Origin: Scleromatobacter sp045810265
GTDB lineage: Bacteria; Pseudomonadota; Gammaproteobacteria; Burkholderiales; Burkholderiaceae_C
Length of the DNA stretch: 12,730 bases
NCBI GenBank assembly: GCA_045810265.1
Contig: JBJMWF010000157.1
Span: forward strand, 1-12,730
Direction: 5' to 3'
Below the pieces are notes generated by a model, which worked only from the letters and a program-made list of their open reading frames with translations, was not told the DNA's origin and did not search any database. The translations under genes were made by a program, and so were the position numbers. Within the stretch, counting starts at the first letter, position 1. Each line of letters opens with the position of its first letter. This document shows positions 7,051 through 12,730 of this stretch, piece after piece.

Positions 7051-8328
7051 ATGCTGACCTCCACGCTGCTGTTGCTGGGCACCGTCCTGCTGGCGATGTG
7101 CCTGCTGGAACTGCACGTCACGCGGCTGCCGATGTCGCCGGCGACGGTCTATCTGGCCGTCGGCTGGGTGGCCGGCTGGATGGTGCAAGGCAAGGTCATG
7201 ACGCCGCCGACCGCGCCGGCACGCGCCGACATGCTGGTGATCATCACCGAGACCGCCGTGCTGATCTCGCTGTTCGCCGTGGGCCTGCAATTGCGCATGC
7301 CCTGGACGCTCAAGGGCTGGCGCGTCGCCACCATCCTGGCCAGCGGCACGATGCTGGTGACGATCGCGCTGGCGACCCTGGCCGGCTTCTGGCTGATGCC
7401 GGGCCTGGGTTGGGCCGGCGCGCTGCTGCTGGCGGGCATCCTGGCGCCGACCGACCCGGTGCTCGCCTCGGAGGTGCAGATCCGCTCGCAGGACGACCGC
7501 GACGCCGTGCGGGTGGCCCTGACCACCGAGGGCGGACTCAATGACGCGACCGCGCTGCCGGTGGTGATGCTGGCGCTCGGGCTGCTGGGCATCGGCGAGC
7601 TCGGCACCTACGGCGCGCGCTGGGCATGGCACGACCTCGCATGGCCGATCGCCGGCGGCGCGCTGCTGGGCTGGGCCTTCGGGCGGGTGCTCGGCAAGGT
7701 GGTGCATGCGCTGCTGCGCAAGGGTCACGGCCTGGCCTGGGACGAGCTCCTGTACCTGGGCATCATCACGGTGGCCTACGGCCTGTCTCGGGTCACCGAG
7801 ACGTCCTCGTTCCTGTTCGTGTTCGCGGCGGCACTGGGCCTGTTCCATCGCTCCCCGACGGCCACCGCTTCGCTCGCCAAGGCCGGCGTCGAACCGGACG
7901 AACTCTCGGATCGCCTGCTGGCCTTCGGCCACCGCTGCGGACGGCTCGTCGAGGTGGTGATGGTGCTGCTGCTGGGCTTCGCGATGCCCTGGGTGCAGTG
8001 GCGCGGCGAGCCGCTGGTCTACGCCGCATTGCTGCTGGTCGTGATCCGGCCCCTCAGCGTGTTCCTGACGGTGCCTGGACTGCCCGCGACACAGCGCCGG
8101 GTCGTCGCCTGGTTCGGCATCCGGGGCGTGGGTTCGCTGTTCTACCTGGCGCTGGTGATGGACTCCGGCCTCTCGCCGACGCTGTGCGTCGACCTGGTCA
8201 ACGCCACGCTGCCGGCGATCGCGCTGTCGGTGCTGTTGCACGGCGTCTCGGCGACACCGTTGATGGCGCTCTATCAGAAGAAACGCCGCCCCGGGCGCAA
8301 GCGCAGCGAACCCAACGAGCTGCTCTGA
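7051..8328 (+). CDS. CPA1-type cation:proton antiporter (NhaP-like)
   Basis: A polytopic inner-membrane antiporter of 425 residues, probably exchanging Na+ or K+ for H+ and so affecting pH and salt balance. CPA1 hallmarks are visible: FAVGLQLRMP (75-84), the ion-binding segment LAPTDPVLASEV with Asp135 (131-142), EGGLNDATALP with Asn164 and Asp165 (160-170), and WFGIRGVGSLFYL with Arg358. About 11-13 hydrophobic segments span the length. The C-terminus is short, basic and without a nucleotide-binding (TrkA) domain, unlike many CPA2 proteins. The ion cannot be determined from sequence. The start is the ATG at 7051, just before the first membrane segment, with a GAG-rich stretch upstream; longer starts read into the AsmA-family gene. 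The gap from that gene is 82 bases without a visible promoter, so cotranscription is plausible. Confidence 0.92.
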   Translation: MLTSTLLLLGTVLLAMCLLELHVTRLPMSPATVYLAVGWVAGWMVQGKVMTPPTAPARADMLVIITETAVLISLFAVGLQLRMPWTLKGWRVATILASGTMLVTIALATLAGFWLMPGLGWAGALLLAGILAPTDPVLASEVQIRSQDDRDAVRVALTTEGGLNDATALPVVMLALGLLGIGELGTYGARWAWHDLAWPIAGGALLGWAFGRVLGKVVHALLRKGHGLAWDELLYLGIITVAYGLSRVTETSSFLFVFAAALGLFHRSPTATASLAKAGVEPDELSDRLLAFGHRCGRLVEVVMVLLLGFAMPWVQWRGEPLVYAALLLVVIRPLSVFLTVPGLPATQRRVVAWFGIRGVGSLFYLALVMDSGLSPTLCVDLVNATLPAIALSVLLHGVSATPLMALYQKKRRPGRKRSEPNELL

Positions 8329-8353
8329 CCGCGGGCGCCGCGGCGCGCGCGGT
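8328..8353. terminator. GC-rich hairpin between convergent genes, possible terminator
   Basis: ACCGCG (8328-8333) pairs with CGCGGT (8348-8353), and a shorter alternative pairing CCGCG/CGCGG lies within it. It sits exactly between the antiporter stop and the stop of the convergent small gene at 8364. There is no T-run on either strand, so it is not a standard intrinsic terminator. Confidence 0.3.
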
Positions 8354-8363
8354 GCCGAGCGGC

Positions 8364-8591
8364 TCAGGTGCCGCCGTGCGCCAGATCAGGATCGTTGATG
8401 GCCGCCGGGGCCACCTTCACCCCCGGGCCCGGGCCGCCGCTGGGCAATCCACCACCCTCGCCTTCCCAGGTCTGGACGGCTTCGGGCTTGGCGGCCGGCT
8501 TGGCGGCGTAGCGCGAGGTGTGCACCTTGTTGACGCGCGTCAGCGCTGCGTAGGCAATGGTCAACAGGGCCAGGCTGGTGAGCAGTCTCAT
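8364..8591 (-). CDS. Small exported hypothetical protein (75 aa)
   Basis: I do not recognise a family. The protein starts with a basic residue and a hydrophobic stretch (2-17, LLTSLALLTIAYAAL) that could be a signal peptide or a single anchor. The rest is Ala/Lys/Pro/Gly-rich with a GEGGGLPSGGPGPGVKV segment, and looks unstructured. The coding claim rests on a good ribosome binding site (GGGAGA about six bases before the ATG at 8591), the signal-like N-terminus and its place 33 bases downstream of the PRC-barrel gene, with which it is probably cotranscribed. It is short and GC-rich, so a chance frame is not excluded. Confidence 0.6.
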   Translation of the reverse strand: MRLLTSLALLTIAYAALTRVNKVHTSRYAAKPAAKPEAVQTWEGEGGGLPSGGPGPGVKVAPAAINDPDLAHGGT

Positions 8592-8624
8592 GGGGATCTC
8601 CCGCGCCGCAGGGCTGGCGCTCAG

Positions 8625-9068
8625 TCAATGGACGTAGTAACGGCGGTTGTCGGCGAGCCAGTGGTCGTCGCCCAGGTTGGGCCAGGTCTTCGAGGTGAAT
8701 CCCGGCGTGGACTGCAGGTGCGCCTTGTCGATGTCCAGGATGTGGTCGTCCTTCGGGCCCAGCGTGAGCACGTCCCAGGGCACCGCATGGAGCCGGTCGC
8801 CCACGCCCAGGAAGCCGCCGGTGGACACGATCGCCAGCTTGATGGTGCCGCGGTCGTCGACCACCAGGTCGCGGATGTCGCCGATCTTGTCGCCGGACTT
8901 GTTGCGCACGTCCGAGCCGATGACCTTGCTCAGGCGATGCGATCGCTCCCAGTCGTGGCGTTCGGCCGGGGTCATCGACGGCGCGTTGGCCTGCGCGAAC
9001 GTGGGCAGCGTCGAAAGCAGCAGGGTTGCGGCCAGGACAGCGGCCGTCAGGACAGGGGCGTTGTTCAT
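8625..9068 (-). CDS. Exported PRC-barrel domain protein
   Basis: The 147-residue product has a signal peptide (hydrophobic 6-22, likely cleavage after TFA at about 25) and a PRC-barrel domain (about 45-103), seen in VIGSDVRNKSGDKIGDIRDL and in GDRLHAVPWDVL. PRC barrels are small beta-barrels that occur in the RimM ribosome-maturation factor and in photosynthetic reaction-centre subunit H; exported single-domain versions are common in Proteobacteria and mostly uncharacterised. The C-terminus (104-147) is charged and aromatic. The start is the ATG at 9068, directly before the signal peptide; the frame is open further upstream to 9440 but that part would lie inside the next gene. The ribosome binding site is weak. 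The 107-base gap upstream may hold its own promoter, but I see no convincing boxes. Confidence 0.88.
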   Translation of the reverse strand: MNNAPVLTAAVLAATLLLSTLPTFAQANAPSMTPAERHDWERSHRLSKVIGSDVRNKSGDKIGDIRDLVVDDRGTIKLAIVSTGGFLGVGDRLHAVPWDVLTLGPKDDHILDIDKAHLQSTPGFTSKTWPNLGDDHWLADNRRYYVH

Positions 9069-9175
9069 GGTGGCTCGTGCGGAGGAGGCAGGGACTGCGG
9101 ACAGGCCCTGCCGGGCAATCCAGCAAGCGCCATGCCCGACAGTAGCCCAGGTTCGGGCCTGCGCGCAAGCGGCGC

Positions 9176-9664
9176 TCAAGAAGCCTGCGCCTGCTGCGGC
9201 TTGCGCCGGAACAGCTTGCCCACCAGCGGTGCCATGAACGTCACCAGCGTGCCAGCAGTGCCAGGCGTGACGGTGCGGCGCCAGCCACGGGGCAGCAGCG
9301 GCCACAGGATCGGCAGCAGACTGGCCAGCATGATGCCGACGTCGCGGAACAGGTGCTCGAAGGTGGAGTGCGGCTCGGCCTGGGCCGCCGCGCCCGGCTG
9401 TGGCGGCGGGGCGTTCTTGTGCCCGAGCCGGTTGAGCCACCAGGTGAGCGCGATGGTGCCGATGCCCAGCAGCACCCCGCCGCCGGCGTGCCTGACGGCC
9501 TCGCGCTTGACGCGGTGGACGACGGACACCGCGCGGCGCCGTATGCGCAGGTCGCGTGCGACCACGGCCTGCTCGGCGCGCGCGATCTCGGCCTCGAGAT
9601 CGAGCTTGATGATGGGCGCCGACATCTCGGGATACTTCTTGTGCGCGGTGTCGGCGTCAGCCAT
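9176..9664 (-). CDS. Small membrane protein of the YqjD/YqjE cluster (YqjK-like position)
   Basis: A 162-residue protein with an acidic then basic N-terminal helix (LDLEAEIARAEQAVVARDL, 21-39, then IRRRAVSVVHRVKREAVRHA) that may be a coiled coil, followed by hydrophobic segments near 61-79 (GGGVLLGIGTIALTWWL), 108-125 and 136-150, and a basic tail. By position it matches the third gene of the E. coli yqjD-yqjE-yqjK cluster, and the N-terminal arrangement resembles YqjK, but it is longer and has extra hydrophobic segments. I cannot assign a function. The start is the ATG at 9664, which overlaps the end of the YqjE-like gene by eight bases (an ATG/TGA junction), a pattern typical of translational coupling. 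An in-frame ATG at 9688 is less likely. Confidence 0.75.
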   Translation of the reverse strand: MADADTAHKKYPEMSAPIIKLDLEAEIARAEQAVVARDLRIRRRAVSVVHRVKREAVRHAGGGVLLGIGTIALTWWLNRLGHKNAPPPQPGAAAQAEPHSTFEHLFRDVGIMLASLLPILWPLLPRGWRRTVTPGTAGTLVTFMAPLVGKLFRRKPQQAQAS

Positions 9665-10088
9665 GGTGCGACTCGCTTTCGTGTCCACGTTCGAACGCCT
9701 CGGAATCGGTCAGCCGGCGCAACGTGGCGGGCAAGGCCAGCAAGGGGGCCAGCGCCTTGACCCGCATGGCCGCCCAGAACGCCGCCGAGAGGTTGACGAA
9801 CAGCACCACCAGCACCACCCAGGGCCAGGCCAGGCCGGCCGCGAGCAAGGCCGCTGCCAGCCCGACCCACAGCGCGATCCACGCGGTTGCCACCAGGATG
9901 GCGGCAAGCAGGCCCAACGCCACCATCTGCCCGAGGGCGTTGGAGGCGCGCCTGAGCTCCAGGGACAGCAGGCGGACACGGTCCGTCAGCAGCCCAGGCA
10001 GGTCGGCGAACAGCGCACCGATCGCCTGGGGCAGCGATTCGAACCCGTCCGGCGGCGCCTCGGGCGGCGTCGGTGCGTCATCGACCAT
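9657..10088 (-). CDS. yqjE: YqjE-like protein (phage holin family, PF07332 type)
   Basis: A 143-residue inner-membrane protein with a Pro-rich acidic N-terminus (1-14), an amphipathic helix (LTDRVRLLSLELRRASNAL, 34-52) and two long hydrophobic hairpin segments (about 54-83 and 85-108), then a basic and acidic tail. This is the layout of the YqjE family, named for holin-like topology but found on chromosomes beside YqjD-type DUF883 proteins rather than in lysis cassettes. E. coli YqjE is a membrane protein of unknown exact role. It lies nine bases after the DUF883 gene and overlaps the next gene by eight bases, so all three form an operon. The start is the ATG at 10088; its ribosome binding site is weak. 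Confidence 0.85.
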   Translation of the reverse strand: MVDDAPTPPEAPPDGFESLPQAIGALFADLPGLLTDRVRLLSLELRRASNALGQMVALGLLAAILVATAWIALWVGLAAALLAAGLAWPWVVLVVLFVNLSAAFWAAMRVKALAPLLALPATLRRLTDSEAFERGHESESHHG

Positions 10089-10097
10089 GGGCAGCGA

Positions 10098-10541
10098 TCA
10101 GCGATCGTTGTTGGAGGTCAGCTTGGCGAGGATCACTCCCAGCGCCAGGGCCGTGCCGATCGCGGCCAGCGGATGCTCGCGCACCGCCATGCGCAGGCTT
10201 TCGGTCCACTCGTCCTTCAGGTCGGCGGCCTGGTCGGCGCGCTGCTTGAGCGACTCGGTGGCGTCGTTGTAGGTGCCGCGCAGGCGTTCGACGGCCGGGA
10301 TGGCCTTGTCGGCCAGGCGGTCGACGGCCTCGTGCGCGCCCTGCACCACGCGGCGCATCACGTCGCGTTCGGCGGCCGCGGCCTGGTCGATGGCGGCGTC
10401 GGCCTTGTCGGCCGCCGCACCGGCGCCCGTGGTCGGACGCGAGCCGGAACCGCCGGCCGACGGGGTGGACGGCGAAGCCGAACTGGGCGTCGTGCCGCCG
10501 GTCTTGGGGAAGCTCGTATCGGGAGTCGAGGGCGTGGTCAT
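10098..10541 (-). CDS. DUF883 (YqjD/ElaB-like) tail-anchored protein
   Basis: A 147-residue protein with three parts: a Thr/Ser/Pro/Gly-rich disordered N-terminus (1-43), a long charged helix with heptad-like pattern (about 44-118), and a C-terminal hydrophobic glycine/alanine segment (LAAIGTALALGVILAKL, 125-141) preceded by VREHP, the usual DUF883 junction. In E. coli, YqjD and ElaB are inner-membrane proteins anchored by the C-terminal segment; they bind ribosomes in stationary phase. E. coli YqjD is about 100 residues, so the N-terminal extension is longer here. The start is the ATG at 10541 with GGAG seven bases upstream. It is the first gene of the YqjD-YqjE-YqjK-like unit. Confidence 0.85.
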   Translation of the reverse strand: MTTPSTPDTSFPKTGGTTPSSASPSTPSAGGSGSRPTTGAGAAADKADAAIDQAAAAERDVMRRVVQGAHEAVDRLADKAIPAVERLRGTYNDATESLKQRADQAADLKDEWTESLRMAVREHPLAAIGTALALGVILAKLTSNNDR

Positions 10542-10796
10542 TTGAGGTCTCCGGGTTGACGTCGACGGGCGTGGCTGCCCGGTTGCGCGCATTCATGGCA
10601 ACCGGTGTGCCTTGGCCAGAGTATCCGATGCGCCGCCAGGTTAGGCGCTGCCAGCCCGCTTGAATACCCGGTGGGGGCATCGCGCCTGGTTGCAAGCCCT
10701 GCCGACGCGTCGCGCACCGGAGGTAGTTCTTGCTGTCGGGCTGGCGACGCCCAGTTGACCACCGGCCGCAGGCGCCGTCAAACGGTCGACGCCATG
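10542..10796. promoter_or_regulatory. Non-coding upstream region of the DUF883 operon
   Basis: With the terminator that follows, this forms a gene-free stretch of 301 bases. It must carry the promoter for the minus-strand DUF883 operon, but I cannot place -35/-10 boxes with confidence. A weak inverted repeat (GCGCC, nine bases, GGCGC) is visible near 10631-10649. No small ORF with a ribosome binding site is convincing. Confidence 0.3.
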
Positions 10797-10821
10797 AAAA
10801 AGCGGGCTCCGAGGAGCCCGC
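10797..10821 (-). terminator. Intrinsic terminator of the Thr-repeat protein gene
   Basis: GCGGGCTCC and its perfect complement GGAGCCCGC (10802-10821) form a hairpin with a minimal loop. On the minus strand it is followed by five T residues (A-run at 10797-10801). It lies about 20 bases past the stop of the gene ending at 10843. This is the clearest terminator in the window. Confidence 0.85.
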
Positions 10822-10842
10822 CTTCAAACGATGCGCCGACGG

Positions 10843-11442
10843 TCAGTTGCGATCGGCCCTGGGCGCGGGCATCGGTTCCGGTGCGGCTTCCGGCGCCGGG
10901 GCCGGCTGGGCGACCGGCGCGGGGGCCGGGGCAGCCTCCGGGGCCGGCGGCGTGATGGTGGTCGTGGTCGTCGTTTCGCGCGTCACTGCGACCGTCGTGT
11001 CCGGGCCGGGGATCGGCGGCGTGGCGTGGTCGCCGATGCTCGGACGCGTGATGCCGTCCACGACGCCCGTCGTCATCAGGTTGTTCTGCATGCCAAGCGG
11101 GCCGTCAGGCTGCTTGTCCGTGGGCATCACGGTGCCCTTCGGCTTGGCCAGTTCGACCACGCCAGTGGGCGGCGCGGGGATCACCTGCGTCGCCGTGTCG
11201 ACGGTGGTCGTGGTGGTGGTCTGGTTGCCGTTGGCGTCCGTCGTGGTGGTCTGGTTGCCGTTGACCGGGGCGTTCGCGTCGGTGGTCGTGACCAGGTTGC
11301 CGTTGGCATCCGTGGTCGTGGTCAGGTTGCTGTTGGGGCTCGTGCTGTTCGTGGTGTCGGTCGACTGCGCGGTGGCGAAGCCGACGGTGGCCAGGAGTGC
11401 AGAGGCAGCCAGGGCGGTGATGGACTTGTGCATCGGGGACAT
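10843..11442 (-). CDS. Exported Thr/Asn-repeat, Ala/Pro-rich hypothetical protein
   Basis: The 199-residue product has a signal peptide (about 1-25, ending ATVGFATA), then a low-complexity region (27-82) with an irregular repeat TTTDANGN-like (41-49, 52-57, 65-73, 74-80), a middle section (83-150) with KPKGTVMPTDKQPDG and Pro/Gly turns, a Thr run (157-162) and an Ala/Pro tail (166-194). I recognise no domain. The Thr- and Pro-rich composition suggests an extended exported or cell-surface protein; glycosylation or cell-wall attachment is only a possibility. The start is the ATG at 11442, with AGGAG five bases upstream; the in-frame ATG at 11433 is the second choice. A strong terminator follows, which makes it a separate transcription unit or its distal gene. 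The upstream 137-base gap to the hemerythrin gene (11443-11579) has no clear promoter boxes. Confidence 0.8.
   Translation of the reverse strand: MSPMHKSITALAASALLATVGFATAQSTDTTNSTSPNSNLTTTTDANGNLVTTTDANAPVNGNQTTTTDANGNQTTTTTTVDTATQVIPAPPTGVVELAKPKGTVMPTDKQPDGPLGMQNNLMTTGVVDGITRPSIGDHATPPIPGPDTTVAVTRETTTTTTITPPAPEAAPAPAPVAQPAPAPEAAPEPMPAPRADRN
11203..11325 (-). repeat. In-gene tandem repeat encoding T-T-T-D-A-N-G-N units
   Basis: Four imperfect copies of a unit encoding Thr3-Asp-Ala-Asn-(Gly-Asn) lie back to back, visible on the plus strand as repeated GTTGCCGTTGGC and GTGGTGGT words. Such repeats can change in copy number by slippage or recombination. Confidence 0.8.
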
Positions 11443-11579
11443 GGGAACTCCTAGTTCGTTGCGACGCCAAAGCGTCTGGTTCGGATGCCACGAGCCGTCT
11501 TGCGATTCGCGGCTGGCAGCGTTGACGCAGCAACGGGGATGCCCACGGTCCGTAGGACAGGGCGCCATTGCAGCCTCGG

Positions 11580-12107
11580 TCAAAGCGCCGTCGAACCCTC
11601 CCGCGCGCGCCGTTCTTCCACCGTGAGCAGGTCGTCGTCCTGGGCTGCCAGGCGTTCATTCAACTGCTGTCCCAGTGCGTCGAGGTCCAGGCACGACTCG
11701 CGCAGGCGCGGGAACAGCTGCGCCTGCTCGTGGCGCGCGTGCCGCTCCACGCAGCCGGTCAGCGCCAACACCAGCGCCTCGTAGCGCGGCTCGCCCGGCT
11801 CGGCGTGCTGCAGCTGGCGGATGATCTCGCGCGCGGTGGCATGTTCGAGCTCGGCCAGATCGACCAGGTCGGACGCTTCGAGCGCCGCCCGCGCCGCCGG
11901 AAAGAACAGTTCCTCCTCCAGCGCCGCCATCCGATGGATCGCGCGACACAGGGCTTCGGCCAGATCCTGCATGGCCGGATCAGCCGAAATGCGATGCCCG
12001 ACCCGGCGGCATTCGTCGGCCAGGGCACGGGTCTGTTCGTGGCCCCGGGACAGGATCTCGAGCGCGTCGGCGCAGGGGGTGCCGCAGGGTGATGCGGATG
12101 TGGACAT
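11580..12107 (-). CDS. Hemerythrin HHE-domain protein
   Basis: A 175-residue cytosolic four-helix protein of the hemerythrin-like family, which bind non-haem di-iron and act in oxygen, nitric oxide or iron handling. Likely ligands are His23 (RGHEQTR), His58 with the Glu64-66 run (IHRMAALEEELFFP), His89 (ELEHATAREI) and His123/His126/Glu127 (ERHARHEQAQLFPRL). The EEELFFP and HEQAQLFPRL motifs are the family's paired E-x2-FP and H-x4-LFP elements. The tail (150-175) is charged and outside the fold. The start is the ATG at 12107; the ribosome binding site is weak, and the frame is open upstream to 12188 but that part is not family-like. It is divergent from the glucan synthase gene. Confidence 0.9.
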   Translation of the reverse strand: MSTSASPCGTPCADALEILSRGHEQTRALADECRRVGHRISADPAMQDLAEALCRAIHRMAALEEELFFPAARAALEASDLVDLAELEHATAREIIRQLQHAEPGEPRYEALVLALTGCVERHARHEQAQLFPRLRESCLDLDALGQQLNERLAAQDDDLLTVEERRAREGSTAL

Positions 12108-12346
12108 GGCAGTGGACTCGGGCGACGAGCGGGTGGAAGATGTCAGAGGAGGCGCTCGCGCGTCTCGCGCTTGCAGTTGGCATGGCAAGGCGCGTGCCGG
12201 ACGGCTTGCCGCAACGTTTACGCTCGTTCAGTCGCCCGCTCTCAGGGACGTCTGGGCCGCGCCGCAGGAAGCTTCCCACGGTCGGGCTCACCATTTGCTC
12301 CCTGCGCGGCTAATCGGTCCCTTCCGGACCCCAAGGACACAAGCTG
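12108..12346. promoter_or_regulatory. Divergent intergenic region, hemerythrin / glucan synthase
   Basis: These 239 bases hold the promoters of both divergent genes. I see an AACG-N8-CGTT inverted repeat at about 12213-12228, in a less GC-rich patch, and a perfect 10-base palindrome GGAAGCTTCC at 12267-12276. Either could be a regulator site; I cannot assign -35/-10 boxes. Confidence 0.3.
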
Positions 12347-12730
12347 ATGACGGGATCCGATCGCTCCCTGCGCACCCTGCTCGCGCACGCCTCCGACTGG
12401 GCTCACGAGCACCTGTGGAACACCGGCGCAGGCAGCGAAAGCGAGGCCGAGGAGCCGCTGCGCGCCGCACTGTTCAGCAGCGACCAGATGGTGGCGCACG
12501 GCAAGCTGCTGGCGAGCCGCCATCGCCTGGCGAAACAGCACCGGCCGGACCGCCTGCTGGCGCGGCTGGCGTCCAACGAGCGCGTGCTGGAGAACGTGGC
12601 CCGCCAGTTGCGCCAGGCCGTCGCCAAGGATCGGGCGGTCACGCCCGCCTCCGAATGGCTGCTGGACAACATGTACCTGATCGACGAGGAGATCCGCACG
12701 GCGCGGCGTCACCTCCCGCACGGTTACAGC
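12347..12730 (+). CDS. Cyclic beta-1,2-glucan synthase (NdvB/ChvB-like), N-terminal part
   Basis: The frame runs off the right end, so only 128 codons are visible. The segment LFSSDQMVAHGKLLASRHRL (43-62), then RPDRLLARLASNERVLENV (67-85), and SEWLLDNMYLIDEEIRTARRH (104-124) match the N-terminal region of the very large NdvB/ChvB enzymes, which make cyclic beta-1,2-glucan in the inner membrane and export it to the periplasm for osmotic adaptation and host interaction. In full form these proteins have about 2800 residues with a glycosyltransferase core and a C-terminal phosphorylase (GH94) domain. Catalytic domains are not in view, so identity rests on this N-terminal signature. The start is the ATG at 12347, with AAGGA nine bases upstream. 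Confidence 0.88.
   Translation, partial: MTGSDRSLRTLLAHASDWAHEHLWNTGAGSESEAEEPLRAALFSSDQMVAHGKLLASRHRLAKQHRPDRLLARLASNERVLENVARQLRQAVAKDRAVTPASEWLLDNMYLIDEEIRTARRHLPHGYS

Noticed and set aside
4599..7121. 840-codon open frame on the minus strand opposite the AsmA-family gene
   Set aside because: Its translation is Arg/Gln/His/Val-rich with no domain, as expected for the antisense of a high-GC gene. The plus-strand frame has a clear anchor and family motifs.
9069..9175. Sigma-70-like promoter (TTGCGC, 18 bases, TACTGT on the minus strand) for the PRC-barrel gene
   Set aside because: Only three of six bases match in the -10 element; this is not better than chance in such a region.
9657..10088. 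A phage lysis cassette, suggested by the holin-like protein
   Set aside because: There is no endolysin, spanin or phage structural gene nearby. The DUF883 neighbour identifies the chromosomal YqjD/YqjE cluster instead.
7626..10559. 977-codon open frame on the plus strand crossing the antiporter end and the minus-strand cluster
   Set aside because: It crosses several well-supported genes on the other strand or frame and has compositionally odd Arg/Gly/Gln-rich translation; it is a high-GC artefact.
11203..11325. CRISPR-like array, suggested by repeated words
   Set aside because: The repeats are in frame, imperfect and encode a Thr-Asp-Ala-Asn unit; there are no unique spacers of constant length and no cas genes.

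Overview
This is a GC-rich chromosomal window with the codon and gene style of a Beta- or Gammaproteobacterium. Burkholderiales or Xanthomonadaceae-like is my best guess. It rests on a soluble multi-HAMP sensor kinase, an exported PRC-barrel protein, a YqjD/YqjE-type cluster and a cyclic beta-1,2-glucan synthase; the sequence alone does not fix the genus. Genes are densely packed. I see no tRNA, rRNA, CRISPR array, insertion sequence or phage gene.

Layout. (1) 1-769, minus: N-terminal part of a cytoplasmic tandem-HAMP signalling protein cut by the window edge, preceded by a candidate sigma-54 promoter. (2) 1024-2950, minus: a two-gene unit, a membrane-anchored L,D-transpeptidase followed by a YihY/BrkB-family membrane protein. 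(3) 3018-8328, plus: divergent from unit 2 across only 67 bp, a run of DNA topoisomerase IB, a two-CBS-domain protein, a large AsmA-family protein and a CPA1-type cation:proton antiporter. (4) 8364-10541, minus, convergent with unit 3: DUF883 (YqjD/ElaB-like), YqjE-like, a third small membrane protein, then an exported PRC-barrel protein and a 75-residue exported peptide. (5) 10797-11442, minus: an exported Thr/Asn-repeat and Ala/Pro-rich protein with a clear intrinsic terminator. (6) 11580-12107, minus: a hemerythrin-like protein. (7) 12347 to the end, plus: the first 128 codons of a cyclic beta-1,2-glucan synthase (NdvB/ChvB-like).

Most products act at the cell envelope or in stress adaptation: peptidoglycan cross-linking, outer-membrane lipid homeostasis (AsmA, YihY), ion/pH balance, ribosome- or membrane-associated stress proteins, iron/oxygen binding and osmoregulated periplasmic glucan. 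This suggests an envelope/osmotic-stress neighbourhood, but that is inference from family membership. I do not see a clearly new multi-gene system. The items most worth a second look are the sigma-54-like site before the HAMP protein, the topoisomerase IB tail that runs out of frame into the CBS gene, the exported Thr-repeat protein, and the small uncharacterised members of the YqjD/YqjE/PRC cluster.
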